Part shown: positions 36,048 through 44,692 of the stretch, piece by piece
Layout of the letters: each line of letters starts with the position of its first letter
Position numbering within the stretch: position 1 is the first letter of the stretch
Assembly: GCF_003013475.1 (NCBI RefSeq)
Contig: NZ_PXZO01000010.1
Coordinates: 124,001-188,000 of the forward strand
DNA from: Brevibacillus porteri
GTDB taxonomy: Bacteria; Bacillota; Bacilli; Brevibacillales; Brevibacillaceae
DNA length: 64,000 nt
Reading direction: 5' to 3'
Translations under genes and position numbers: made by a program
The notes under the pieces: generated by a model
Database searches by the model: none
What the model saw: the letters and a program-made list of their open reading frames with translations, nothing else
Told to the model about the DNA's origin: nothing

Positions 36048-36803
36048 ATGCAGGTATCCAAATCAACAGAAAGATGTGGGCTCGCTATACTGCGTATTGG
36101 TCTTATGACGATCGCCATTGCTCTGACTGGGTGTGAGATGAATTGGAATACCCTTTTAGCGAGTGGCGAGCAGCAAGCAACCCAGGCGGTGAAAGTTGAA
36201 ATGGATAAGCTAAATCAAGCCTTATTGACAGCAACCAGTCAAGGAGACAAAGCAGCGATTGAGAGGCTGCTTGCAGAGGGGGCGGATATTGACGCTACCG
36301 ATAGTAGGGGCCGCACCTCTGCGATGATCGCGGTCCACACTGCTCAACTCGACATTTTCAACTTGTTGGTTACACACGGCGCCAACATCAACATCCGAGA
36401 CAACAACTTAGACAATCCCCTGCTCTTCGCAAGCGCAGCAGGCCAGCTCGCATTCGTAAAAGCCTCGATAGCAGCAGGTGCCGACACGACCATTACGAAC
36501 CGTTTTGGCGGAACGGCTTTGATTCCAGCAGCTGATCGTGGACATGTCGAGATCGTCAAGGAACTGCTCACCACCTCTGATATCAACATTGATCACGTCA
36601 ACAGATTGGGCTGGACCGCTCTCTTAGAAGCAGTGATTTTGGGCGATGGTGGCAAGAAGCATCAGGAAATCGTGAAGCTCCTGATCGAGCACAAAGCAAC
36701 TGTCAATCTCGCTGATCACGATGGCGTAACGCCTCTCGGGCATGCGAAGAAGCATGGCTACAAAGAAATGATTGAAATGCTCACGCAGGCGGGCGGTAAA
36801 TAA
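36048..36803 (+). CDS. Ankyrin-repeat lipoprotein
   Basis: 251 aa from the ATG at 36048; a GTG directly before it is equally possible, and the ribosome binding site is weak (AGTGGGG). Signal peptide with lipobox IALTGC (Cys about 29). Residues about 65-250 are five ankyrin repeats (GADIDATDSRGRTSAMI, GANINIRDNNLDNPLLFA, and so on). It starts 10 nt after the SLH gene stop, so it is probably cotranscribed. Likely an extracytoplasmic protein-binding partner at the envelope; the partner is unknown. Confidence 0.82.
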   Translation: MQVSKSTERCGLAILRIGLMTIAIALTGCEMNWNTLLASGEQQATQAVKVEMDKLNQALLTATSQGDKAAIERLLAEGADIDATDSRGRTSAMIAVHTAQLDIFNLLVTHGANINIRDNNLDNPLLFASAAGQLAFVKASIAAGADTTITNRFGGTALIPAADRGHVEIVKELLTTSDINIDHVNRLGWTALLEAVILGDGGKKHQEIVKLLIEHKATVNLADHDGVTPLGHAKKHGYKEMIEMLTQAGGK

Positions 36804-36823
36804 AGAATTTCTCCCATATGAAG

Positions 36824-36868
36824 AAGGATAGGATCGTCAGAAATCACCTGACCCCTATCCTTTTTCTT
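36824..36868 (+). terminator. Terminator of the SLH/ankyrin operon
   Basis: AAGGATAGG...CCTATCCTT stem extended by GTCAG/CTGAC, followed by TTTTTCTTATTTT. Confidence 0.8.
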
Positions 36869-36981
36869 ATTTTCTAGACCAAAAGACCCCGCTAAACTCA
36901 AAACTTTTTCTATATTCAGGCGTCAATTACTAGTGGACTATTCCATTATGCCTATACCATTTTGATTGGAGCCTGTTTTAC

Positions 36982-38691
36982 ATGACCGTCAGCTCGTTTA
37001 CAACTATTTTGGAAACGGACAAACGCATCCGAAAAGCTTCTCCTAACCTTGAAGCCAAGGTGGAGATGTACAAGCTCTTTCTTGCTTCTACAGACGCTAT
37101 TGAAATCCATATGAGTAACCTGACGCATCCTTTGACTACCCTCAGAATCTATGACATCCATCGAACCAAACTCGCAGAAGCTGAATATAGTCCGAACGCC
37201 CCCATCATCCTTCCTTTTTTTCCGGAGGAGGATGGTCTTTACTACGTGCAACTGACGATTGGGCCTGATCCAGACCCGCAGCACATCTATCAACTGCACG
37301 TGGATAAGTACAAACGCCTATCGGGGATCATCCATCAATCGGAGGAATTTACCGTAGAAAATGGTCCGTACATGATTGGACCAGAGGATGCCATCATAAC
37401 TGCTGGGACTTCAATCAGCTTTGAAGCAGGTACCTCCATCAACGTACGCTGCCAAAACAAGATCTTCGTCCAAAACGGTGCCTCTATTTCTTTTCGCGGG
37501 GAATCAGACAAACCCGTCGTCGTCATCGGCGCTATTGACGATACAACCGCACATCGTTGGAATCAGCTCGTGTTATCTCCCTTGGCTGAAGCAACCTTCC
37601 AGCACATGATTGTGCAATACGACAACGACGAAGACGGAGTGGACTTCTTGACCTCAGCAGCCCCTTTCGTGGCGATCGCCTCATCCGTTGAAGAATTCGA
37701 GTCAACCGTTGCCAAAACGAGCTATGTGGAGCGGGCCGCAGTCGTGTCTCCCTCTTCTCGCTTGGACTTCATTAAAACTTGGTTCCAGCAATCCAGCCCT
37801 TATCGGTTCCATATTTTTGGCGATCTCTTGCCTGAGCTTTATTTCGGCATTGATGTCACCACCTTTGCGCGATGGGAAACGGACACGAATCGGATTAATG
37901 AAGAACGCGTAGAAGCTGGTGAAATCAATTACTGGGATTTTGTTAACGGCAACTTCACTGCCGATTTGATAGAAGCTACGTATCTGTTTGCCAATAATGA
38001 GAGCAGCCCCGAGCTGCGAATCCAACGATTGATTGATTTTCTGATCATCGCGCAAAAATGGAGGAGAAAACACGGGTGCTTCAGCCTGTTCGACATGATC
38101 GATCCATTCCATAATCACGACGAGGAATTTTACAAAACGTTTGAACAGATGTCGTCCTCCTTCTGGCTCGCGCACAATACGTCCATTATTCACTGGGATA
38201 CGCTTTCACGAGAACTCGGCATTTGGCAAAAAGAAAGTTTCTTCGAACGGCAATTCATCAACTCCGTCATGATTCGTCTGCACTTCGCAGCCGATCTGCC
38301 GTTCTCCCTTCCGGGGTATGGAAACAACATTCCACCTGTCGGCTTTCTCGGTATTTCCATTCACTTTGGCCCGTTCCGCTATCCAGAGGATTATCCGGCA
38401 CCCGAGCCTGAATTCGACGTCAATTACGGCGAACTCTCTACAGCTACCTATGTGAAATTTATGTTCGAATCGTTTCTCAATGGCAAAACGAATCCCGTCT
38501 ACACGTGGTGGATACCTACGCAAGCGGATAAGGAGCTGTTTCGAACTTTGCAAGAAAAGGGCATCTCGCTGGATTCCCCTCCGGAAGATTGGGACCGCGA
38601 ATTCGTGCAGCCTGCTAGAAAAACGCTGGAGGAGATTCGGGCATACTATCTGAACCCTACTAAAAATGAAAGATTCACCTCCAACTGTTGA
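36982..38691 (+). CDS. Unrecognised 569-aa protein with beta-helix-like segment
   Basis: 569 aa, no family recognised. No signal peptide or membrane segment. Residues about 125-200 show short hydrophobic/Gly-Ser strands (GTSISFEAGTSINVRC, then IFVQNGASISFRG), the pattern of a right-handed beta-helix turn. The C-terminal 300 residues are aromatic-rich with conserved-looking WW/GPFRYPEDYP elements and a long helical stretch. ATG has a modest TTGGAG upstream. Monocistronic; repeat copy 3 follows. The body reads as one long open frame with normal codon use, so it is probably real. Confidence 0.6.
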   Translation: MTVSSFTTILETDKRIRKASPNLEAKVEMYKLFLASTDAIEIHMSNLTHPLTTLRIYDIHRTKLAEAEYSPNAPIILPFFPEEDGLYYVQLTIGPDPDPQHIYQLHVDKYKRLSGIIHQSEEFTVENGPYMIGPEDAIITAGTSISFEAGTSINVRCQNKIFVQNGASISFRGESDKPVVVIGAIDDTTAHRWNQLVLSPLAEATFQHMIVQYDNDEDGVDFLTSAAPFVAIASSVEEFESTVAKTSYVERAAVVSPSSRLDFIKTWFQQSSPYRFHIFGDLLPELYFGIDVTTFARWETDTNRINEERVEAGEINYWDFVNGNFTADLIEATYLFANNESSPELRIQRLIDFLIIAQKWRRKHGCFSLFDMIDPFHNHDEEFYKTFEQMSSSFWLAHNTSIIHWDTLSRELGIWQKESFFERQFINSVMIRLHFAADLPFSLPGYGNNIPPVGFLGISIHFGPFRYPEDYPAPEPEFDVNYGELSTATYVKFMFESFLNGKTNPVYTWWIPTQADKELFRTLQEKGISLDSPPEDWDREFVQPARKTLEEIRAYYLNPTKNERFTSNC

Positions 38692-38705
38692 GGTCGGGAG
38701 AAGCC

Positions 38706-38776
38706 ATGCCACATGTTTTCCAGTCGCCTGTATCCTCTCTTCGTTCGGGCGGTCTCCTTCCAAACATGTGACATGA
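38706..38776 (+). other. Long imperfect hairpin downstream of the unrecognised gene
   Basis: CATGCCACATGTTT pairs with AAACATGTGACATG with one mismatch, and inside lies a smaller AGTCGCC/GGGCGGT-type helix. No T-run follows. GCAGAT (38787) and ATCTGC (38879) could close a further fold between it and repeat copy 3. Confidence 0.5.
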
Positions 38777-38915
38777 CTTTCGAACAGCAGATGATTATTT
38801 CGGGGGATTAGACCTTTTTGGCAGTTATGTCTGGGAGTTTTTTGAGGGAGATGATCTTTTGTTTCAGCATCTTGTGTAATCTGCATGAAGTATTTCACTT
38901 TTAGAAAGCACAACA

Positions 38916-39128
38916 AGCTGCGTAGAAAGAAGCGCATTTCCAGTCCAAGCGCCTCTGGAGCCCGACAAAGCGGAGGGCTGAATGGAGGGAGTGCTTTTAG
39001 CTTCAACTCTGCGAATACCTCAACGAAACTCCTACTTTTGAAGCGGCTCCCGGAGTGGACAGTCTAACCCACAGCGGGGCGTAGGCCGAAGCGTAGACTG
39101 GAAATGCGCTTCTTTCCCCACTAGAGCT
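38916..39128. repeat. Large palindromic repeat element, copy 3 (module B only)
   Basis: Non-coding, about 210 bp, between convergent genes. Closed by a perfect 20-bp stem (38925-38944 with 39097-39116). Compared with copies 1 and 2, four base pairs of the 18 shared are changed on both arms. The interior keeps related blocks (CTGGAGCCC...AGCGGAGGG; ACAGTCTAACCC; CGTAGACTGG) and has the extra arm seen in copy 2. The module A sequence is absent; the hairpin at 38706-38776 occupies its place. Confidence 0.8.
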
Positions 39129-39133
39129 ACTAA

Positions 39134-39943
39134 TTAATTCACAAAATTTTTCCCATAGTAAATTTCGTCCATCTCTATTTGCAATTGCTTTGCAATATCC
39201 TCCTGCTCCTCCGGAGTCAGCTTATCCTTCGTGTATCCGAACAAATAATTGTTCAGATCAAATTGCCTGCGTTTGCATTTGGTATGGAAAATATTATCTT
39301 GGTATACATTCACATCAATCATGTGGAACAATTCCTTAATTTCCTTGGGAATATAATTTTGGATCGAACTGATGTCGTGATCGATAAACAGCTTGTATCC
39401 ATGTATATCCCGGGTAAAACCGCGCACCTTGTAATCAATTGTCATCAAGTCTGTATCAAACGAACGAATTAAATAATTGAGTGCTTTGAGCGGAGAAATC
39501 TCGCCACAGGTCGATACGTCGATATCAGCCCGGAATGTGCTGATGCCCTCCGTTGGATGGTACTCGGGGTACGTATGCACCGTAATATGGCTCTTGTCCA
39601 ATTGCAGCACCACATTTTCTGGCAAAGGTCCGGGGGATTCCTCATAAGATTCAGTAGGGACTTCTACAACTGGCCCCTCGGATACAAGAACAGTGACGCT
39701 CGCACCTTGTGGTACATAATCTTGTTGGGCGACATTCAGTACATGTGCGCCGATAATATCCGACACGTTTTTCAGGATATTCGTCAATCGCTCTGCATTG
39801 TATTGTTCATCTATGTATTCGATATACGCTTCCCGTTCCGCTTTTGTTTTTGTGTAGCAAATGTCATACATGTTGAAGCTGAGTGACTTAGTCAAATTGT
39901 TGAAGCCATGCAGCGTAACGTTTTGTTCTGTTTTTTGTTCCAA
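39134..39943 (-). CDS. speD: S-adenosylmethionine decarboxylase proenzyme, E. coli type
   Basis: 269 aa from a TTG at 39943, which has AGGGGGA 8 nt upstream and gives the family length (E. coli SpeD 264 aa). A longer ATG start at 40009 has a weak ribosome binding site. It makes decarboxylated SAM for spermidine synthesis after self-cleavage to a pyruvoyl enzyme. The cleavage site is seen as [12 protein letters not shown], the conserved Cys as [11 protein letters not shown]. This long form differs from the short SpeD (about 120 aa) of B. subtilis. No speE or other polyamine gene is adjacent. Confidence 0.92.
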   Translation of the reverse strand: MEQKTEQNVTLHGFNNLTKSLSFNMYDICYTKTKAEREAYIEYIDEQYNAERLTNILKNVSDIIGAHVLNVAQQDYVPQGASVTVLVSEGPVVEVPTESYEESPGPLPENVVLQLDKSHITVHTYPEYHPTEGISTFRADIDVSTCGEISPLKALNYLIRSFDTDLMTIDYKVRGFTRDIHGYKLFIDHDISSIQNYIPKEIKELFHMIDVNVYQDNIFHTKCKRRQFDLNNYLFGYTKDKLTPEEQEDIAKQLQIEMDEIYYGKNFVN

Positions 39944-40147
39944 GCGCATTTCCCCCTGTGGTAGCATCCAAAACTCGTTCGCTCTTACTTTTTCCTCCAC
40001 CTCGTTCATAAATACCCATTACTTTTGTCCTATACAAAAATGATTCAATAGCATTAGTAAAACTTTACAGGATATGGTTCTAATCCCCTTGGTTTAGTGA
40101 TAAAATATCGAAGTGTGTCAAAATTTAGAAGAAAGGGGGAAATTATC

Positions 40148-40501
40148 ATGCATTGGTATACAAGTGTATTGAAGAAATATGTTGCCTTTGAAGGAAGAGC
40201 TAGACGTCAAGAATATTGGATGTTTACTTTGTTCAACATCATCGTATCTATGGTAATTGCTCTCGTAGACTACTTAATTGGTACAGGATCTATTTTAGGC
40301 ATGATCTATTCATTAGCTGTTTTACTGCCTAGTTTGAGTGTAACTGCACGCCGATTGCACGATACTGGAAAAAGCGGTTGGTGGATCCTTCTCTCGTTTA
40401 TTCCTTTAATCGGCGCAATTGTTTTGCTCATATTCTTGTGCAAAGACAGCGAAGGAGACAACAAATACGGTGCGAATCCAAAAACTTCGCAATCCTTCTA
40501 A
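40148..40501 (+). CDS. DUF805 family membrane protein
   Basis: 117 aa from the ATG at 40148 (AAAGGGGGA upstream; an earlier in-frame start lacks one). Family marks: FEGRARRQEYWMFTLFN at the N-terminus, three to four membrane segments, ARRLHDTGKSGWW, and a charged tail with GDNKYG. Common in many bacteria; function unknown. Single gene. Confidence 0.88.
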   Translation: MHWYTSVLKKYVAFEGRARRQEYWMFTLFNIIVSMVIALVDYLIGTGSILGMIYSLAVLLPSLSVTARRLHDTGKSGWWILLSFIPLIGAIVLLIFLCKDSEGDNKYGANPKTSQSF

Positions 40502-40511
40502 AGTCTCCATC

Positions 40512-40540
40512 ACCTCTCCTGATAAAGGAGAGGTTTTTTA
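40512..40540 (+). terminator. Terminator of the DUF805 gene
   Basis: ACCTCTCCT / AGGAGAGGT stem with a 5-nt loop and T-run. Confidence 0.85.
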
Positions 40541-40554
40541 TTTTTGGTCCAAAG

Positions 40555-40590
40555 AAAAAACGGCAGTTTGGGACTCCCCAAATGCCGTTT
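40555..40590 (-). terminator. Terminator of the ROK/ABC/oxidoreductase cluster
   Basis: On the minus strand AAACGGCATTTGGG pairs with CCCAAACTGCCGTTT (one mismatch), followed by TTTTTT. It ends the long minus-strand cluster starting near 52350. Confidence 0.8.
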
Positions 40591-40604
40591 GATCTATTAC
40601 CGTT

Positions 40605-41477
40605 TTACTCCTCGTCCCAAAAACGTCGCAGGTTGTCCATCCCAATCTTGGATCCTTCGCGGCAATCCTCCATGCCTTCGAACTCGACCGTGATATAGCC
40701 ATCATAGCCGGATTGCTTCACCAGCTTGACGACCTCACGGATGTTGATGTCGCCTTGGCCGACTATTGCTCCACGCAGGAAGTTGCCATTGACGGTCTTG
40801 AACCATTTGCCTGCGCCTGGATCATGGTAGGACGGCCGGAAATAGAAATCTTTGAAATGCACGAGCGAAGCGTAAGGCAGATTTTTTTGCACACCGACCA
40901 GCGATAACTCATCTACGCACATGAAGTTTCCGATATCCAGCGTCGTTTTGAAATTCGGTCGGTTGACCTCATGCAAGACACGCTGCACGCGATCACTTGC
41001 CTGCACCAGCCAGCCGTGATTCTCGATTGTCGTCGTTATTCCGAATTGCGCGGCATAATCAGCGATTCGGCGGCTTCCCTCGACCATCTCAGCCAAATGC
41101 TTTTCGAAGTACTCGATCGTCGTCTCCTCTACGGGAACAGTAAAGGCGGACACATCGTGGCGCATATGCTTGATACCCATGCGGTGCAGCAGATCGACAT
41201 GTGTTTTTACACGTGCGACTTCTGCTTCGAAGGCTTCTTCGTCTGGTTGAATAAAGTTGGTCGGCATCGAGTAGTTGGACAGCTCAATCCCAACCGCTTT
41301 TGCCTTATCCCGAACAGCGTCTGCCAATTCGTCGTTATCGACCAGCGTAAAACCGTACGGCACGATTTCCATGTGTTCGCCGCCGTTATCGGCGATCCAT
41401 TGCACGACATCCAGTACATCCATTTCCCCAGCTCGGATTGCTGTCAGCAGACTGTAAGTGCTCAATCCAATTTTCAT
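40605..41477 (-). CDS. Sugar phosphate isomerase/epimerase-like TIM-barrel protein
   Basis: 290 aa from the ATG at 41477 (GAGGTGG upstream). AP-endonuclease-2/xylose-isomerase-like fold. Likely metal-site residues: His in ENHGWL (about 155), Asp in TLDIGNFM (about 183), His in VHFKDFYF (about 212) and the final Glu in TVEFEGMED (about 272). Such proteins epimerise or isomerise keto-sugars or inosose. It is the last gene of a cluster with three Gfo/Idh oxidoreductases, which often act on the same sugar. Substrate not identified. Confidence 0.85.
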   Translation of the reverse strand: MKIGLSTYSLLTAIRAGEMDVLDVVQWIADNGGEHMEIVPYGFTLVDNDELADAVRDKAKAVGIELSNYSMPTNFIQPDEEAFEAEVARVKTHVDLLHRMGIKHMRHDVSAFTVPVEETTIEYFEKHLAEMVEGSRRIADYAAQFGITTTIENHGWLVQASDRVQRVLHEVNRPNFKTTLDIGNFMCVDELSLVGVQKNLPYASLVHFKDFYFRPSYHDPGAGKWFKTVNGNFLRGAIVGQGDINIREVVKLVKQSGYDGYITVEFEGMEDCREGSKIGMDNLRRFWDEE

Positions 41478-41522
41478 CCGTTCCACCTCATTCGGTTTAT
41501 TGTATAGAAAGGCTACTGCTCA

Positions 41523-42516
41523 TCATGATGAGAAATGCACCTTGTTGACAGTCACGACTTGCTTGAGACGATGGGATTCATAGGCTGCCTTCACCACTTC
41601 GAGTGTGCGCAGTCCATCCTCTCCTGTAATTGACGGAGGTCGGCCTTCCCTGACATTTTGCACAAAATCGGCAATAAGCCCCTCATCCATATCCACAGCC
41701 CAAGGTACATTTTGCAGTCGAATCGCGGTCATTGTAATAGAGCGCGTGTTGCTTGAACACATCGACGTCCAACGTACCTTTGGTGCCGACAATCCGCATC
41801 GTCACATCTCCCCACGTCGGGAACGTCTTCGGCCGCGACCAACTCGGATCAATTCCGACGATCACGCCAGACTCCATTTCCACGGAAACCAGGCCGCAAT
41901 CCTCTACCTCAATCTCGTAAAAGCGTGTGTCCAGCTCAGCGTAGACGCTTTTTACTTCGTCTTGGAGCATCCAGCGTACGAGGTCCATCAGATGGACGAT
42001 GTGATCCGTCGCTGCCCCGCCGCCAGACAGCTCTTTTTCAATGAACCAGCCACCTGGCATTTGTCCGTGGTTCGTGCCATCGATGGCGAGAATGTCTCCG
42101 AGAGCACCTGACTGAACGATCTGTTTGACGTTTTCCATCACGGGTGCAAAACGAACAGGATAGGCTACCTGAAGCATGACACCTTCCTGTTTGCAGACCT
42201 GAATCATTTCGCGTGCATCCGCAATCTCAGTAGCAATTGGTTTCTCGCACAGAATGTGCTTTTTCGCTCGTGCTGCCGCAATCACGTGCTCCTTGTGCTT
42301 GGCATTTTCCGAGCAAATAATGACCGCGTTGATACCAGATAGTAAAAAGGCTTGCAGATCTTCGTAAAAATCGAGCTGGTAGGCAGTCGCCATTTCCACT
42401 CCACGGCGCGAGTCATCATCCCAGACTGCTATCAGCTGCGCATCCGGGTGCTTTTGCAAATAAGAAGCGTAGCTATGCGCATGCATATGGGCGAAGCTGA
42501 TGATTCCTACCTTCAT
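41523..42516 (-). pseudogene. Gfo/Idh/MocA oxidoreductase, frameshifted
   Basis: The first frame (42516 to 41683) encodes a Rossmann N-terminus (VGIISFAHMHAHSY), the EKP motif (LCEKPIAT, about 96) and most of the C-terminal domain, then drifts into CTLGCGYG and stops. The second frame (ending 41523) supplies the missing end (RLQNVPWAVDMDEGLIADF and on to VNKVHFSS). One extra base, or two missing, near 41723-41740 explains this. It overlaps the upstream oxidoreductase stop by ATGA. Either a recent inactivation or a sequencing error; the rest of the reading frame is intact. Confidence 0.88.
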
Positions 42517-43418
42517 CCCTCGTCACCTCCGTGCATGAGCTTCACAGGTTGTCCCGTCTTGACCGATTCTCTCGCCGCCAAAGCGACATCGAGAGCAGCG
42601 AGCAGATCACGAGAATGCAGACGTGGCACTTCCTGTTTCTGTACACAGCGAATGAAATGCTCCCGCTGTCGCTGCATCAGGTCCATCCCAGGGAATGTTG
42701 TCGAAAGAAACTGCTCTCCCCGACTCCAGCGAATGGGGGTGCTTTCCCGGCTATCATGCGCAATCATTCCTTGATCACCGGTAAGCTCAAAGGAAGCATG
42801 TTCGGCCCCCTCCGCCCAAGATAGCTCTACATGCGCAATTGCCCCACTTGCCATTCGGAGCATGACAAGCGCATAATGGACGATCTGTCCTGACTCATTC
42901 GTGCGCTTAACCTCTCGTGCCATCACGCGCTCAACCTCGCCGAACGTCCAGCGCAGCCAATCGAATTCACGTATTCCAAGCTCTTGAAATATGCATTTCC
43001 CTACATTTTCAGCCGATACAGGAGCACCTCTTCGCAAGCGAATGACGCCTGCTTTGCCTATGGCCCCATTCTTTATTTGTTCGTACGCTTGCTCGTATTC
43101 TGGGGCAAAACGCAGTGTATTTGCGAATTGCAGCACGATCTCATGCTGATCGCACAAACTGATTCGTTCACACCCTAGAGCAGAATCGTTTGCGTATAAA
43201 ATATGCTTTCCCGCCTGGGCAGCAAGCGCCACCCATGGGTCAGCGCTGTCCGTAATCGAGCCAATATCCACGATATCCACTTCTGTTCCCTGCAAGATTT
43301 CACGCAAAGAAGACAAGCTATCTGCCACACCTACAATCTCTGCTTCTTTGATCCGAAGCCAAGCCTGTGCCTTTTTGACGCTTGTTCCCGCTTCCCCTGC
43401 AACCACAACTTTTACCAT
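42513..43418 (-). CDS. Gfo/Idh/MocA-like protein lacking the EKP motif
   Basis: 301 aa. Rossmann-like N-terminus (KVVVAGEAGTSVKKAQAWLR) and a Gfo/Idh C-terminal domain (IREFDWLRWTFGEVERVMAREV). Where family members have E-K-P with the catalytic Lys, this one reads ILYANDSALGCERI, so normal dehydrogenase chemistry is doubtful. The glycine loop is also atypical. Might bind NAD(P) or sugar without catalysis, or act as a partner of the neighbouring oxidoreductase. Within the operon: 49 nt after the ROK regulator and overlapping the next gene. Confidence 0.8.
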   Translation of the reverse strand: MVKVVVAGEAGTSVKKAQAWLRIKEAEIVGVADSLSSLREILQGTEVDIVDIGSITDSADPWVALAAQAGKHILYANDSALGCERISLCDQHEIVLQFANTLRFAPEYEQAYEQIKNGAIGKAGVIRLRRGAPVSAENVGKCIFQELGIREFDWLRWTFGEVERVMAREVKRTNESGQIVHYALVMLRMASGAIAHVELSWAEGAEHASFELTGDQGMIAHDSRESTPIRWSRGEQFLSTTFPGMDLMQRQREHFIRCVQKQEVPRLHSRDLLAALDVALAARESVKTGQPVKLMHGGDEG

Positions 43419-43467
43419 GATCCCGCTCCCCCTCTCCTCGAGCTTTGTGGACTGCTTGACACAACCC

Positions 43468-44670
43468 TTATAGCGAAAACTGAAACGTATCCTGCAATAA
43501 AACAGCGGCAGCTCCAGCGACCTCTACATTTTCACCCAACGAATTCGGCCGAATCTCCAATTCCTCCGTCAGGATTCCATGCGCGTATTCCCCCACGTAG
43601 TCTTTTACTTTTGCGATCAACAGCTCATTTTCGAAGGCAATCTCGCCGCCCAGAATCATGACTTCCGGATTGAACAAATGAATCAGATTGACCAGCCCCG
43701 AAGCCAAATAAGAAGCGGTTTCCTCTAAAATGCTGACCGCAAGCGGGTCCTGCTCTGCCAAAGCCTGACGAAACACCGCAGGAGTAATCCGGCCAACATC
43801 CTGCTCCACCAAATCCGAGATGCGGCTCATCTTTCCTTTCGCAAGCGAGGAGACCAGCTTGGAGTAAATCGTTGGCCAGCTCACGTAATTTTCCAGACAG
43901 CCAACATTTCCGCAGTCGCACCGCACACCTGCCCGATCAATCGTGGTATGACCGAACTCACCGGCCCCGCCTTTAAAGCCCCTGTAGATGGAACCGTTCA
44001 TCAAAATACTCGCTCCCAATCCATCCCCAATCGTGACGTACAGCATGTTTTGATAATGACTGAAATCCCCGATAGTCTTCTCGGCGAGCAAATACGCATT
44101 CGTGTCGTTATCCAGCCATGTTTTCAACTGGAAACGCTGCTCGATCATTTCTTTCACAGGGGCGTTCTGCAAGCGGAGCTTCGGATTATAGCGAATCACC
44201 CCATGGACCGAGTCCACGATGCCTTGCGTGACAATCGAGATTCCCATACATGTCTCCAGACTCACGGCTCCACGCAAAAATTGCTCAATGATGTCCATCA
44301 AATAAGCGAGGACACTCTCCCCTTGGTACTGCTTGATTGAGTGAACTTCCTTTCGTTTGACCGCAGCTTCCAGATTCATCTCGGCAATCGTAATCTTCGA
44401 GCCAGAGATCGAAATGCCGATCAGAAAGCGACTATTAGGAGAAAACTGGACCAATATCGGTTTGCGTCCGCCATTTGACTCTCCTGTTCCCACCTCACAT
44501 ACGAACGAGTCACGAATCAACTCACTGACAGCCGAGGTCACGGTAGTAGGACTCAGTTTGTTCCGCTTCGCTATTTCACTCCGGGAAATGGGCCCGTAAT
44601 GACGGATCGTATCGAATATGATGGAGCGATTCAGTTCCTGGATCAGCTTTAAATCACCCGTCCTACGCAT
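43468..44670 (-). CDS. ROK-family transcriptional regulator (NagC/XylR type)
   Basis: 400 aa from the ATG at 44670 (AAAAGGGATGG upstream). N-terminal winged HTH (GPISRSEIAKRNKLSPTTVT, about 28-47) is followed by a ROK sugar-kinase-like domain with the Zn motif CDCGNVGCLENY (about 250-261). This is the layout of NagC, Mlc and XylR, repressors that release DNA on binding a sugar. Encoded inside the ABC/oxidoreductase cluster, which it probably controls; two related operator-like sequences occur upstream at 51324 and 52385. Confidence 0.92.
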   Translation of the reverse strand: MRRTGDLKLIQELNRSIIFDTIRHYGPISRSEIAKRNKLSPTTVTSAVSELIRDSFVCEVGTGESNGGRKPILVQFSPNSRFLIGISISGSKITIAEMNLEAAVKRKEVHSIKQYQGESVLAYLMDIIEQFLRGAVSLETCMGISIVTQGIVDSVHGVIRYNPKLRLQNAPVKEMIEQRFQLKTWLDNDTNAYLLAEKTIGDFSHYQNMLYVTIGDGLGASILMNGSIYRGFKGGAGEFGHTTIDRAGVRCDCGNVGCLENYVSWPTIYSKLVSSLAKGKMSRISDLVEQDVGRITPAVFRQALAEQDPLAVSILEETASYLASGLVNLIHLFNPEVMILGGEIAFENELLIAKVKDYVGEYAHGILTEELEIRPNSLGENVEVAGAAAVLLQDTFQFSL

Positions 44671-44692
44671 GTAACCATCCCTTTTATTCAAA

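Noticed and set aside
20961-39128. IS-element, CRISPR or group II intron explanation for the repeat family
   Set aside because: No transposase or reverse transcriptase, no regularly spaced short repeats, and no recognisable intron domain V or OMEGA-type nuclease nearby.
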